Assembly (NCBI GenBank): GCA_036872755.1
Contig: JAVHNS010000001.1
Location: forward strand, 3,224,001 to 3,288,000
Origin: Orbilia blumenaviensis
Lineage: Eukaryota; Ascomycota; Orbiliomycetes; Orbiliales; Orbiliaceae
Direction of reading: 5' to 3'
Length of the DNA: 64,000 nucleotides
Shown: positions 1 through 11,965 of the stretch, in pieces
Numbering within the stretch: the first letter of the stretch is position 1
How the letters are laid out: the number at the start of each line of letters is the position of its first letter
The notes under the pieces: generated by a model
Database searches by the model: none
Seen by the model: only the letters and a program-made list of their open reading frames with translations
Told to the model about the DNA's origin: nothing
Translations under genes and position numbers: made by a program

Positions 1-2295
1 ATGCATGCATAAGGGCCCTATTCGTAGTTGGCCCGAGAATATCGAGAGCATGTGGTAGAGTGTGCCCTAGGGCAGGGCGGACATTGCATTTGCAATAGTT
101 GCATGCAGAGGGTTTCCTGTTGTACTCCGTACGTGCTGCAAGTGGACAGCTTGGGATCGAACGGTTTTGAACGCACGGGCCAGGCGTGTAAGCACGATTA
201 CATCCTTGGAATAGAATAGGGGGTCTTATTCGTCTGTGAGCGAAACGAAATTGACGATCCTACTACGTGGGTGACAAAAATACATGGGCAATTTGTATAG
301 AGCTTCCATACAATGCTGCTCATCTTACTTGTCACCCGTGTACCTACATAGATGAAAACTTGCGGCCTTGTTTCTAGTACTCAACCATGGCAGATCCATA
401 TTGAAACGATCAAGGATTTCCTAATACTAATGTCGTACCTCACGGAACGAAGCATTGGTCCCCTGCTCAAGGGACTCCTCTGGGACCGACTATGTGGAGC
501 CGTAATATTGACCATTCTCCGAGCAATTACAGGGCTATAGCCAATTGAAAGGGCCACCAGACCAGGATGTTTATCACATGCATCACCGCTTATAGGTTCC
601 GACCAATCCTACTTGATCAGATTGGACTGTGAAGCTCCAAAGCCTGCTCCAAAATGCGCCATGCAGTCACTCCCTGACGCTGATGTCGAAAAATATAATG
701 AATGCGGGCATTGTGGTAGATTTTCGTCGAATATCTTCATCATTTGTAAGATCGATGTCGGTCTAGGCCTATAAGAACCCAGGCTTTTTCATCGTCAAGT
801 TCATAGCGAGAACGGTTCGCATTCTATGTTAGAACCAGTATGCATATACGCTATCGAGATGGACCATATTGGCGGGCTCGGATCAATGCTCTCAGATTGT
901 TCTCGACCCGAGGAGTGGTTTCCCGTGGAGTTTTCCGACGCATCGTCGAGCTAGTGGTCCCACATTTGGAGCCCGAGACTTCCCTAATCTACCCAATTGA
1001 ATCGCTTTATAAATTTATCATAGCTTACGTATAACTGGGAAGTCTTGGCCCTCGTAAGTTCGGCCTTATACGAGCCCGCGGAAACGGCGACTTATCATCG
1101 AAGGATATTAACTTCGGATTTTGGGCCATTATTAATTGCTTCACAAGCACGCGTTAAAGATCTGTAATCTTATATCATCTTCCTTATATGACCATCTATA
1201 CGTGAGTAGATAATTATATCTTATGTACCCACCGCATGTAAGAACCCTGCATTACCAAATTGCAAATTGTGAAACTTGATACCAACATTTAAGTACATAC
1301 ATCATATATGTATAGGCCCAGCCCGGAGGCCGAGCAGAACCCATTATGTTGGGATCGGGGCGTTTTTCCATGTTGACAATTTAGGAAAAAGTTTGGGTTT
1401 CCCGTCCAAGGAAAGCCCCACCGATAAACCCAACAATCAATTAATCTGGAACCAACGGGATGTCAAGACCAGAATCCGATTTGATCGAACCTATAGCTCA
1501 TTATTGATATATATCCACTTAACGCTCGCCCAGCGGGACCTGGCTACTCCGTGTGACGGTCTAGAACCTCACCCACAACACAAACTCCGCAAAGTGCAAA
1601 GATCCCTGTCTGTACTACAGTAATCCTGTAAACGTGCGGGTTTCCCAACTACAGCCTCAGGACCCGCCTGTGTAATCTTTGCTTGGACCGAATACAGCAA
1701 CCACAAACTCATTCGCAATTCGAGACACCACCGTCCCACTGTCATTCATAATTGGGACAACTGTAACAAGGCTGGAGCATAAGACAAAAACGTCAGCGGG
1801 GGCGGAATAGTACGACTAGCAGCCGGTTGATGAGCCGTGCTGGCTTGTTTTATCGGTGTCACATTACACATCACAACAGGGTTCCTTCAATGGGAGGCTG
1901 CGATTTCGGGCATATTGATACCCGCGAATTCGGACAGGAACATGAGGGTGACGCCTGTATGCGTTCTGGCCGGAGCTTTAAGAATCTAGATCGCCAGAGG
2001 TAGTCTCGATCCTTTATTGTTGCTGCCAGTGCCCATGCCTGATATACAGCTGTTGGGTAGTCGGTAAGGACCCAGTTTTGCTGGATGGGTTTCGTAAATT
2101 TTGATCGTTTATAAATCATATATTGAGGGACTAGTAAGCACATAACCGTGCTCGATCCTGTAGAGGCGGATTAATGGGATTCAGAGGATAGTAGCAAATT
2201 GTTGCTAAGGTGGTTGATTCAGTGTTACCAGTAAACTCTTCTATGACTAAGCTTGGCACCCGGCCATCGACAAGGATTCCATGCACAGTAACTCG
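1..2295. other. Gene-free left edge of the window
   Basis: No protein of a known family, tRNA or clear repeat is visible in these 2.3 kb. The longest open frames (about 115 codons near 1276-1623) have no conserved motif and no associated splice logic. The stretch may hold a decayed element or simply be spacer; I cannot tell which. Confidence 0.5.
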
Positions 2296-2630
2296 TCACT
2301 TTTTTTGGAAAAAACTTGCGATATCCCGCTTGGGGCCGCTATCTCCTGCAGCTTTCTTTCCTTTCTGTGAACTCGGGGCCTGCTTCATAGCAGCAAACGC
2401 GTTTGGCTTCGTCGCTGGTTTCGCCGGTACCGGAATATCGTCCTCAGAGTACTCTTCCCATTCAGTAACTTCTCTAGTTACGATGTACCCATGCTCGTCT
2501 TTCGTCCGGACCTTCTTTGTTACTTTTCGTTTTGCCTTTCGACGGCCCGGTGCACTTGCCGAAGTAGCAGGAGCAGGGGCAGATGATTTCTCCACAGGGG
2601 AGGCTGCTGTCTGCTCTGGGGATCCCGCCT

Positions 2631-2664
<34 letters not shown>

Positions 2665-4119
2665 CTCCATCTTTGTTGGTTCCATAACAACGGGTTCTAA
2701 TTGAAGTTAGTACAGGGTCTAGACTGCGCTTTTGCTTTTGTTATCCTACCATCGTCATCGTCGTCCATCATCCTACGAAGTTCTTCCTCGTTTTCTTCTC
2801 GTTTTCTCCGGATTTCTTCCTGTTTTGCTTTCTCGGCCGCTCTAGCCTCTTCGTCGATTGGCTCTGGCTCTGCCGGTTCGTCATCGTCCACGTCCATAAA
2901 ATCTTGAAGCTGTTAGTTTCGCAGGTTGGCATGCCCAAATGCAACTAGCAATATCTTACCTGGGGGCGGAGTCTTTTTCTTTTCGGGTTGTTTGGGTTTT
3001 TTGGGCTGGGCATTGGAAAATGAGGACATCAAGTCACTTTGCCCACGTTTTAGAGGAACCTTAGCCTTTGAAGATGAAGCAGACTCCGAGGCTTGATTTT
3101 GTTTCTGTGTGTCCTTGGCCTTCATGCTACCGAAGAAGTCTTTTTTAATATCCTTCTTAATATCTTTACTCGTAGAAGTTGAAGTTGTTGCGACTGGCGC
3201 CGCAGGCGGCGGGGGTTCCTTTTTGACAGGGACAACATATGTGCTGCTTTTTGAAGGTTGCGGCGGAGGCGGCGGAGGCGCAGCACCTTCTCGTTTCTAT
3301 ACTAGTGTTAGAAGGTCAAAAATAATTGATTGAGATTCTAGGATATCGACCTTGACATATTTATTAAGTGTCCTACCGTAAATTTTCAACTTCTTAGATT
3401 CTTCTAATGTGGGGAACTTGGAATAGAGCTCCGTGCTTGCATCCGAAATTGCTAAAAGGTCCTATATTCTAAGTCAGTGCTTGGGGGTAGGCTCTGTAGA
3501 TAGAACTTCTGTTTACCTTGATAGGACCAGGCTCCACACTGTAAATATGTATCGATGTGATTTCTTCTAACGATTCCTTGACCCCTAGGCTGATTTAGCG
3601 CTAGAACCTAATACTACTACTGCCTTTCTAACGAACCTTCCAATTCCTCCTCTGTTGTTAATATGACACTTGATGTCTTTACCGTTTCCTCGTCTTCATT
3701 CTGCGCCGCTGGGTGAACAGGACTACTTTCCATATACGTATCATCCTCGTTATCGATCTTGGACCTTGACAGTGGGATCAGAGGTTTCGGGACCCCAGTA
3801 ACAAGATATGTGGCATGGCATGATCCTTGGCGCTTGCGGTTCTCCGATTCGTGAAAAGCGGTGAGGTATCTAGCTCGAAAGGAAGTGGAAAATCGGTGTG
3901 AGCCTGGGTAATCTGGCAGGCAAGTTGAGGAGAGGGTTGTATCTACTCTTTGGCCTTGTTGACATGGATTTCGAGCTCCCGGCTTAGGAGGCGGTATGTG
4001 ACCTAGTTTAGGAGCTGTCATTAGCTTAGCTCCAGGGAATAAGTAGTATGGGAGGTTCTTACAAGCTTATTATCATTGAGAACTCGAGCAGCAAGGAAGG
4101 AGCTGTAATCAGTGGCCAT
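2296..4119 (-). CDS. POLD3: DNA polymerase delta subunit 3 (Cdc27/Pol32 family)
   Basis: Non-catalytic subunit of DNA polymerase delta that helps tie the enzyme to PCNA in the nucleus during replication and break-induced repair. Eight exons give about 471 residues: 4119-4063, 4002-3947, 3869-3637, 3584-3517, 3461-3351, 3296-2960, 2902-2750 and 2696-2296. The family N-terminus is clear (VTYRLLSREL, then HATYLVTGV and IHIYSVEPGPIK). The second half is charged and low-complexity, with a run of about 14 glutamates. The last residues, IASFFQKK, form a PCNA-interacting (PIP) box in which the usual first Gln is Lys. Several donors are weak (GTAGAT, GTTCGT, GTCGAT), but all joins close in frame and the branch sites are good (TACTAAC before the last exon). 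An ACGCGT box lies about 95 bp upstream of the start codon. Start chosen because its 19-residue exon matches the family N-terminus. Confidence 0.88.
2628..2668. repeat. CCT/GGA microsatellite inside POLD3
   Basis: Near-perfect trinucleotide run, CCTCCTCCTC on the plus strand, encoding the polyglutamate tract of POLD3. Its length may vary between isolates without shifting the frame. Confidence 0.8.
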
Positions 4120-5719
4120 GGCGCATATAATTTAGCTTTCAGAGCTGAAAAGGATATCGGGAGGTTGCAGTTACGGGTCGCAATTACTTGGTGAAAGTTC
4201 TCTGGAGGGAAGACGCGTTTGACATCGAGATCCACATGGTTCCAGAAACGGTAACCGAGGCCAAAAATAACACACAACACAATACCATGTGTATATCTTT
4301 TGAGGTTCCCTCTGGTCTCGTTGGGTTCCCTCCGAATTCCAATCAATCTAAAACTCTTATTTACAGTATTGATTAAAGAAGATTTGCTCGCCCAAGTCTA
4401 AAGACAATGCGGCCGAAGCTCCCAAAACATCTCTTTCTCAGGATCAGTGGTTGTAGGCTAGGCACCTGGTCTGCAGTTATTAATATGATTATGACCACTA
4501 TGCTAGGAAGTAATTTTTTTAGGCTGTAATTAAATGTAGCCAGAGATACTAATATCCAAGGTCTGGTAGCAGTTGGGGTATATGGTTATATCCCTGGCCG
4601 CTGGTACCGGTATTAGATCGATTTGTGAGAAATAAGGGGGGCTAAGGGGATCCTGGTAGGTGGGTGAGAGACCCGTACCTCTAAGATCTTTTGCAACATC
4701 CTTTTCAGAATACAATTTATTAGAGTGCTGGAAAAACTTCGTTGTAGGGATATAGTGTATAAACGGCTAGATGTATAAGTCGCCTCACGATCACAATACC
4801 AAAAAAAAAAAAAAACGCAGTTTTACATTTACGCTATCCATCATCTATCTATAAGTTCCTAGGTATCAAGGTGCCCGGCAACCAACGCTATATGTTTTGA
4901 TGTGCTCTGTAACTTCCCTTGTGATTGCCTTTTTTTTTATCAAGAAGGGGGAAGTTCAGAGAGGCTCCGTACTAATAATTTCGAATTTATCTTACGTGAT
5001 AAGATCGAATATCTAAGTGATTACAATTGTGGTTGACAGCGTCTAGGACAGATATTATCAAGCTACTTGAATCGCAACCCCGGTTGAAACCTTTGTATGG
5101 GCCTAGGCCCCCTAGGTCAGCCAGTTAAAGCGAGTAACTTGGGTAGTTGTGTTTTGGGGACGAGGGGTCAAAGCTCGCAGGTGTTTAACAATTTAGCTAT
5201 ATATCTTTATACTTGTCTCGTAACTAGACCTTGCCTTTATGGTTCTTGGAAGGCTAATAATGAAAACGGCCGTATGGTCGAAATTGTGGTTTATGTTGAT
5301 GGATTCGGGAACACTGAAGTCTGTATATGTAGCGTGGGCTGAGCCTGCTTTGGGTCCTTGTAACACAACTAAGGTTAATTGGCTTCGCGATTTAGCTATA
5401 GAATCAAGAATGCTTGTGGTTCAGTGGTTGACAGCCGAGTTAGTACGGAATGTATTTCATAGTTAGAAGATTATTTTGCACTCCTTCTAGGGTGAGGAAG
5501 GGGCTTTGAACAGAGTTTTTAAGCTTGTGTACACTCGCGCATTTGATAAGAACGATTTTGCGGGACATTCCAATCTTGTTCCAGAGGGAACCAGTTGATG
5601 CATTTATTTGATATTTCGATCTATGGTTCTTATCGTCGTATCGTACATTCCAATATTTACAATCCAACCTTAAAGGGCATGAGTCTTCGCACGGGTGCCT
5701 ATTCAATCTATCTTTCGAG
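4120..5719. other. Intergenic spacer with A-run
   Basis: Spacer of 1.6 kb between the POLD3 start and the MRPL23 stop. It is AT-rich and contains an A-run at about 4801-4815. No conserved protein is visible on either strand. The first 150 bp next to POLD3 should be its promoter. Confidence 0.5.
4213..4218. promoter_or_regulatory. MCB-like box (ACGCGT) upstream of POLD3
   Basis: Perfect ACGCGT, about 95 bp upstream of the POLD3 start codon. In yeasts this is the MBF site that drives G1/S expression of replication genes. The hexamer also occurs elsewhere in the window away from replication genes (for example near 1149 and 17918), so the assignment rests on position only. Confidence 0.3.
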
Positions 5720-6382
5720 TTACGACTTATTTTGTCCTCCGCTAGCGGCAGTGGCAAAGTCGACGTCTGTGAGTTCATCCTTCGGCGCTTCTGTTGGAGT
5801 AGCCTCAGGACCGGCATTCCGCAGTTCCTGAACAGCAAGCGACAACCTTCTCCTAGTCTTTCCATCCGAAATTCTATTCCTACCTCCATCCATAGCCTTT
5901 TCACGGGCTTCGTTTCTAAACTTCTCGATATTCTTGTAGAGTTGATTATCGAATCTAGGCGGGCACCTGTTAGCTTCCTGGCGTCCGGTTTTTCGCAAAT
6001 TAGTACCAGAGGAAAATAAAGTACTTCGTCAGATCCTGTGGCTCCTCTGGCCATACGAATGGCTCCTCCATCTCAATGATCATCCTCTTTTCCGCCTGTT
6101 TTCTAACCCACCGCCGTGACCCTCCCCGCTGCTCTACCTCGACCGGCTGCTGCCGTATAGAAGATCTGACACCGAGAACCTTGATACCGTATGCATTTTT
6201 AAGGTAGTTTTTCAGGTCGAGTTTGTTTAGACTTAAAGGGACGGCGAACTGTGCGAATGTTGGAGGTAGACGTGGGGTCCTGACGAGGGCTATGACGAAG
6301 TTTGGACTACAATTGATTAGCATTGCAGACCCAATCGGTATTCGTGCAGCTTGAACAGAACGTACAGATATATCTGCTTCAT
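5720..6382 (-). CDS. mrpl23: Mitochondrial large-subunit ribosomal protein uL23m
   Basis: Component of the mitochondrial 54S ribosomal subunit near the peptide exit tunnel. Three supported exons: 6382-6366, 6306-6025 and 5954-5720. Joining them gives MKQIYLPNF, then LNKLDLKNYLKNAYGIKVL (the uL23 core), then FVWPEEP and a basic C-terminal tail. The first intron (GTACGT to TTGTAG) is placed because it restores the conserved KQIYLPNF; the second ends after GAAGCTAACAG...CCTAG. About 177 residues from the first usable ATG. Homologues usually have 10-20 more N-terminal residues, and an acceptor (CATAG) just upstream suggests another 5' exon that I could not place. An unspliced alternative reading through 6306-6365 is open but loses the conserved motif. 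Confidence 0.8.
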
Positions 6383-6685
6383 CTTGGCCTATGGAACATG
6401 GCTCCCCGAGCGCGGCCGTTCCAATTGTGGTAAGAAAGAGGCAGTTAAGGGTGGTAGCGAATCGTCGACGTCGTTTGCTTCGGAGGAAAATTTGGTGGTG
6501 GAATTGTTTTTCGGTACCAAATTGTCGGGTCTGCGTTGAAAAGAGCCGGTCTTGGCGTCTGGCTGGCGTGCTTATCGATACAAGTAGCACGCACCCAATC
6601 ATAGTCACCCAACCAGCAGTTATTCTCTCTCCTGTCACACGACACCTCGGAACTCACAGAAAAGTCGGTGCTATCGACGTTCACC

Positions 6686-7740
6686 ATGGCGTCGCAGCAT
6701 GTCCTGACGAAAGTGATACCTCCATTGAATTTTGCTTGTGTAAGTGCGTGCTTTTAACCTTATTTTAAATCTTTACGGTACTAATTGCAGGCGGAAATTA
6801 GGTGGAAGAAGGCCTATATCGCAGCGCGGGCCCATTGTCCCTCAATTTACCCTTCGTGAGCGATTTAAACTTGGATACGGTGATATGGATGGGTTAGAGT
6901 GCTCCGTTCTCTCAAATGATGATTCTAAACGGCATCTTTTGAATGCAAAGCTCGAAAAGGCACGTTCGCATGACCGCTTCCAGATAGGAAGGGCTAACAC
7001 GAAGCCAAAATAATGCCTCAATTTGCTTTGAGGCATTGCTTTGTTGTGAGGATGCAGCAAGTGAAGACCCATCGCCGGATTTTCTTACATGGATTAGAGC
7101 AAACGGTATAAAGTTCTTGAACTTTGGGATTGGCGAAATTACTGCGCCATGGAGCCCAGACGTTGAGATAAATGTCACTGCCGCTCTCCAGGTGAGGCCT
7201 TGCCCACAGTTTCCTTGAGGGATATTTTTGGAAGCTGGAGTGTGAGGCTGACCGCTTGATAGGCGTTGGCTGAAGCCTCAAATGGACGGATATTAGTAAC
7301 TTGTACCATGGGAAGGCATCGGACAGGTACTGTGATCGGATGTCTTCGGCGGTTGCAAAAGTACGTCACCCGGTGGTGTCTCCGGCTATCTGGATAAAGA
7401 GCTAACCATCGCCAATTCATTTCTAGTTGGAGCATGACTTCGTTAGTTACCCTAGCCTTAGCCCCACACCCGCTAATAGGCAAATGACCCACACTAACAA
7501 AACTATAACAAAAATCCCAGAACCTTCGCAGAATATCGAAGATTTACGGGTGGAAATAGGCATAGGGATAGGGTCATAGAAGAATTGCACAATATCGAGC
7601 AATTCGACCGGCGTTCCATACAGTTGCCGGAAATGGATGACAGGCAGCCATGGCTTAAAGAAGCACAAATATGAGGATTTTTTTAAGCTGGTCGGAAAGG
7701 AAAACTCGCATTCAAAATTCACAAAATATAGGTAAAAGAG
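6686..7740 (+). CDS. Unrecognised multi-exon locus, possibly degraded
   Basis: I do not recognise this protein. A clean first exon (6686-6739, beginning [18 protein letters not shown]) is followed by a strong intron (GTAAGT...TACTAATTGCAG) and [15 protein letters not shown] from 6791. Near 6850 the good coding signal appears to move into another frame ([20 protein letters not shown]). Further coding-like pieces follow: [18 protein letters not shown] (from about 7078), and competing frames at 7425-7735. I cannot join them in one frame, so the locus is either a gene with several unresolved introns or a pseudogene with frameshifts. It is divergent from MRPL23, and its ATG lies inside CCATGG. Confidence 0.35.
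7012..7037. repeat. Perfect hairpin, 10-bp arms
   Basis: AATGCCTCAA at 7012-7021 and its exact reverse complement at 7028-7037, separated by six bases. It sits inside the unresolved locus, directly after a TAA stop of one coding-like frame. Function unknown. Confidence 0.8.
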
Positions 7741-8214
7741 GACCGGAGTTTGCAGATATAAGGCTGGTATATTGTACATTTGGAGTTCCAGGTAAAGCGA
7801 GAATATATTTATCTTTTAATCTCATAGACTTTTTTCTTCTTTGTCTCTTCCATTGTTATTGAATGTAGCCAGGCAGAGCGCCCCGCATTGTCAGCTTGGG
7901 TGCCCCGCGCCGTGCAGGCTGGTTGCGGGCTCCAGCTTAAGCTGTGCTGTTTGCTAATGTGCCTGAACGCTGGTCTTGGCGTTTGTTTGGAACACGCGAA
8001 AGAAAGAAAGCCTTCCAGCCTTGTAACGAACCGCGTAAAGTGCAAAAGTGACTTTACCAGACCTGCTAGACGAGCCGAACTTTATCAACAACTATCCCTT
8101 CTCAACCTCACCAGGGCCGCTTTTCTTCCTAACACGACTTCCGAAACCTCGATTTTTATTTGATTGCGACGCTTCTTATTTCCTTTGGGAAGCCTTAATA
8201 CCTATCCTGTAGTC
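7741..8214. other. Upstream region of RPA2
   Basis: Promoter-side spacer. It contains a GC-rich patch around 7880-7990, unlike its AT-rich surroundings, then an E2F/MBF-like site at 7993-8001. Confidence 0.45.
7993..8001 (+). promoter_or_regulatory. MBF/E2F-like site (CACGCGAAA) upstream of RPA2
   Basis: CACGCGAAA resembles both the SBF/MBF core of yeasts and the E2F site on the opposite strand (TTTCGCGTG). It lies about 215 bp upstream of the proposed RPA2 start. S-phase control of RPA2 would fit the family, but this is an inference from motif and position. Confidence 0.3.
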
Positions 8215-9248
8215 ATGAGTTCGTGCCCCTTGAATCGCTTCGAGGCACCACAAGCATTTTAACTTATGGAGCTTTATAGCGTATTACGATAGCCATGGAG
8301 GGGGAGGAGGTTACATGAATGATTCTCAGGGCGGGACCCAAGCAAGTCCTGGCAAGGTAAAATCGTTCATTTCTGGTTTATATCTCGATCATCGTTAACG
8401 ACAACCTTCTTCCACCAAGTCTTCAAACAAAAACAACACCCTCCGTCCAGTTACCATAAAACAGATCCTCGATGCCCAGGCCCCTGATGACAGCACCTTT
8501 ATGATCGACGACGCTGAGATCGGAAATGTCACGTTCATTGCCCAAATCCGTAGCTTAGCTGATCAGGACACAAATTCGACCTACAAAATGGAAGATGGGA
8601 CAGGTGCTATTGATGTCAAACAGTTCAGAGATAAGAGGAATGCCATGGTCGTCGATGATAGCGAAAACGCCGCAATCAGCCGCGAACTTGGCTTGTCTAT
8701 CAACTCGTACGCGAGGGTAACTGGAAACGTCAAGCAGTTCAACAACAAAAGGAACATCACAACTCAGAGTGTAAAACCGGTCACAGATTTCAACGAGATC
8801 CAGTGTCATTTCTTGGAAGCTACTGCCGTACACCTGTATTTTACACGAGGGGCACCCGAGTCCCAGCAAGCAAAACACACAGGCGGTGGAGCGACGTTCC
8901 AGCAGAGTACTGCAAGCACATACGCTGAAGATACTGCTATGGGGAATACCGCTGCAGGTGTTGCGGGCGCGTCCATGCTGCCACCGGGGACGACAATGAG
9001 TGCCAGGAAAATCTACGCATTCCTTAAGAGTCGCCAGGACAGTAGTGAGGGTATGCATGTCGGGATGATTGCGCAGGCAACTGGCGTCCCGATGGGAGAA
9101 ACTTACAAGGCTGTTGATGAGCTACTCTCACATGGTGTTTGCTTCACTACTATGGTATATTGACTGCACCTGATTATTGATAAAACCAAACAAAGCTAAC
9201 GGCAACTGTTAATAGGATGATGAACATATCGCCTGTATGGATTTCTAA
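8215..9248 (+). CDS. RFA2: Replication protein A 32-kDa subunit
   Basis: Middle subunit of the single-stranded-DNA-binding complex RPA, needed for replication, repair and checkpoint signalling. Exons 8215-8218, 8280-8356, 8420-9154 and 9216-9248 give 282 residues. Order: a Gly/Ser-rich phosphorylatable N-terminus (SHGGGGGYMNDSQGG), one OB fold (about residues 50-160, with NVTFIAQIR and YKMEDGTG), a linker, and a C-terminal winged helix (VGMIAQATGVPMGETYKAVD). The last exon supplies DDEHIACMDF, without which the winged helix would be cut short. The 4-nt first exon (ATGA) is the least certain part; a start at the internal ATG of YMNDSQGG is the alternative. Introns 2 and 3 have good branch sites (GTTAACGAC, GCTAACGG). 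Confidence 0.87.
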
Positions 9249-9808
9249 GACGGTGGGGATCACTAGGCATCCTCCGGTTATGGGTTCGAATGGACTTAAA
9301 ATTGGTTGTGTGTATGACCAGATAGGCACAGATACCTAACGGGTAATATAATATGTTTCGAACATTGTCGCGGGGGTTGGAATCTATACTTTCAATTCAA
9401 ATGCTCGGTGTTCAGAAGGCTGTCTGTCTGTCTGTCTGTCTGTGTGTCGAAACTCCATATATGGTGAACGGACTTGATATGACCCTATCGGCCGAGACTA
9501 TCATCTCTTCGATCGCGATTTAGCGCATGGTAGCTGACTAATCGAAATTGTGTATGCATGCTAGTTCCGTAGAACTCTAAATTAAAATATCCCTAGAGGT
9601 GGTCTCGTACTTAGAGGGCGCAACTTACAATTGTCTAGCGATAAGAAAACCTAGGTGGCCTCACATTATGAGCTGTCAATGATATTTGGAGGGTAAAACC
9701 CCGCCCACCACTAGACACGAAGAGTCAGCATATGCATCCAGCTAGCCATCGGCACATCAGCCTATCCTCTAAGTAACTATCATCCCACCACCACAGTACC
9801 CGGAAATC
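9249..9808. other. Spacer between RPA2 and the Zn2Cys6 gene
   Basis: Holds the RPA2 3' end, a TCTG microsatellite and the transcription-factor promoter. No coding signal. Confidence 0.5.
9421..9444. repeat. TCTG tetranucleotide microsatellite
   Basis: About five to six perfect TGTC/TCTG units followed by a short TG run, 170 bp downstream of RPA2. Confidence 0.85.
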
Positions 9809-11965
9809 ATGGAACGCCCCAAGAACAAGCCGAAATCAAGAGCATGCGTTGGTTGTCGTAGCATGAAGATAAAATGTGTCCCAGTACCAAAGTCTAGTAA
9901 ATGTGAAGCGTGTTTACGACTTGTCCGTCCTTGCGAATCTCCCGGACCCGTGAAACCGCGAATCAAACCTGCGCAAAAGTTTCAAGAGCTGGAGAAAAGG
10001 ATTGAGATTCTTACGAGTGCTCTTCAAACTGAAAAGACGAGAGGGGACCCCCCCCTGCATAGCCATAATGAAGGTACTAATACTTCATTCACTGACGGAA
10101 GTTCTGCGTACTCCGGTGAATTCCTGATGAAGCCTCAATACCAAGCACCATTACAGCCTAATATCGGAACTGGAGATGTTATTGATCAGGGAGTAATGGA
10201 TATATCTACTGCCTCAAACCTAATTAACTACTGGAAAGAGAATATACGGCCAATATTCCCAATTGTTCAATTTTCGGCAAATGAGGACGTCCACTCCATC
10301 CGCAGAAACACACCAGTATTTTTTCTCACCATCCTGACGATATCAAGCGCAGCGATCGATCCTACATTTTTGGACTATCTTCTACCTCAACTGAATGGTT
10401 TGTTTGCACAAGAGGTTTTTGTGCTTGGAAATAGGTCCACAGATCTCTTACAGGCCCTTATCATATTCTCACAATATCATGTACAACCTCGAGAAGCGAA
10501 GACCTTCCCATTGACTCAGCATGTATACAACGCCATGGCAATGGCATCGGACCTCATGTTGGAAGAGAAGATAAAAGCGACAGCAAGCGAGCCGAATGAA
10601 GGCATATTTGCAGCCTGTCGGTTGTTGTTAGGGATATATTTTGCCGCATCAGCGTATGTACCGCCTTTGTTTGACGACTCGATCGCGGGCCGTATTCTCG
10701 ATCTTGGAGTCTACCGGCTGAATAATTTACGCATAACTTTTAGGTCATCCACGTTGATTCGTCGCTCGCAATTCAATCTATTCCAACCATTGTACCAAAA
10801 GTATACCAATATTTTGTTGAATTCAAGAAGAGAGAATCTGGATGATACATGGCTTTGCAAACTCATTGAACTACAACAAATATCAGAAGACGCTTCCTTG
10901 TCACTAAACCAGCCTTATAATGTTGAGGTAGATTCTTTCGACGATTCGAAAACTCGTAGTTTATTTAATCTCTTACAACACCGTCTTTCTGAATGGGACC
11001 GCGGTAGCGATGGTTTTCTTGATTCGAGTATGTATCCGACCGCAGCACACCTAGTTTCTTAATGTTCTCGGCTAATAGCGAAACCTTCAAATGAAGGGCT
11101 CAAGATCATCGCGCGATCTTCGGTCGAACTTCAAACCAACCAGGTTGGGATCCGGGGCTTTAATTATAAAATGGGCTTGGAATATAGAAATTCAAAACCC
11201 GGGGGGGTAATCTCTGCTCCATCGATTACAGCTGTCCATTTCCAGTCACTTTCACGATCACTCGAGTTGTGTCGAACTATCCTCAACACTTACATATCTC
11301 TAGAAACGCCATTGGCCCGATCCCTTCCCAACATATTTTTCATCTGGCTAATGTACGCCGGAGTGTGTCTTGCGAAGCTATCGGCTTTCATCGAGAAGTT
11401 TACTTTCAATCAGTTCGGGGAGACCGACGATAACGACAAATCTTCAATACCAGATTTATTTGACGCCATCCATCGTCGCCTAGCAGCGCATTCACAAAAC
11501 GGATACCTCCCACAGGCCCGGCCGTTTGAGATAGTGTTTCGAAAACTTAGGACTTGGCATATTCAAAAACAGGCCTTTTGCATAAATCTGCACAGGGGCT
11601 GCAGGGAGCCAGCTGGCCCAATAAATGATATTGTGAGCGGCGAGATTGTGGACGAGCTTGGGCAAAAGATATCTGATCAGCCAGACACAACTGGATTTAC
11701 GTCGACAGGGATCACAGAGGCTCGGGTGGGGTCCGACGCTAATCGAATAATGGGCTTGACACCCCCTCCATCTACCAACGATATCGATATGGCCTCAGAG
11801 GGATACGAAACCCAATCAATTTCTGATAATCTTACATATGACCCATTCAGGAGTATGGGAATAGACCCCGGGGATACGATGTCGTTGACTACAGAGGAGA
11901 TGAAGGATTTCGATATGTCTATGATGTATAATAATTATTTCTGGATGTTTCCGTTCTTGAAATAG
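9809..11965 (+). CDS. Zn(II)2Cys6 fungal transcription factor
   Basis: Nuclear DNA-binding regulator of the Gal4 type. Two exons, 9809-11027 and 11079-11965, joined by a GTATGT...GGCTAATAG intron, give 701 residues. The zinc cluster lies at about residues 13-39: CX2CX6CX8CX2CX6C (ACVGCRSMKIKC, then CEACLRLVRPC). It is followed by a short coiled coil (LEKRIEILTSALQ). The middle part resembles the fungal-specific regulatory region (NYWKENIRPIFPIV). The C-terminus is acidic and rich in D/M/N/Y (KDFDMSMMYNNYFWMFPFL), a plausible activation domain. Target genes cannot be deduced; the downstream NmrA-like reductase could be one, but nothing in the sequence shows it. Confidence 0.88.

Noticed and set aside
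2210..2704. 164-codon plus-strand frame rich in Ser
   Set aside because: Antisense shadow of the acidic, GAG-rich POLD3 exon; the Ser run is the complement of the polyglutamate tract.
5440..6054. 204-codon minus-strand frame
   Set aside because: Overlaps the last MRPL23 exon in another frame; the spliced MRPL23 frame carries the conserved sequence.
8555..9058. 167-codon minus-strand frame
   Set aside because: Antisense of the RPA2 OB fold and winged helix; no conserved content.
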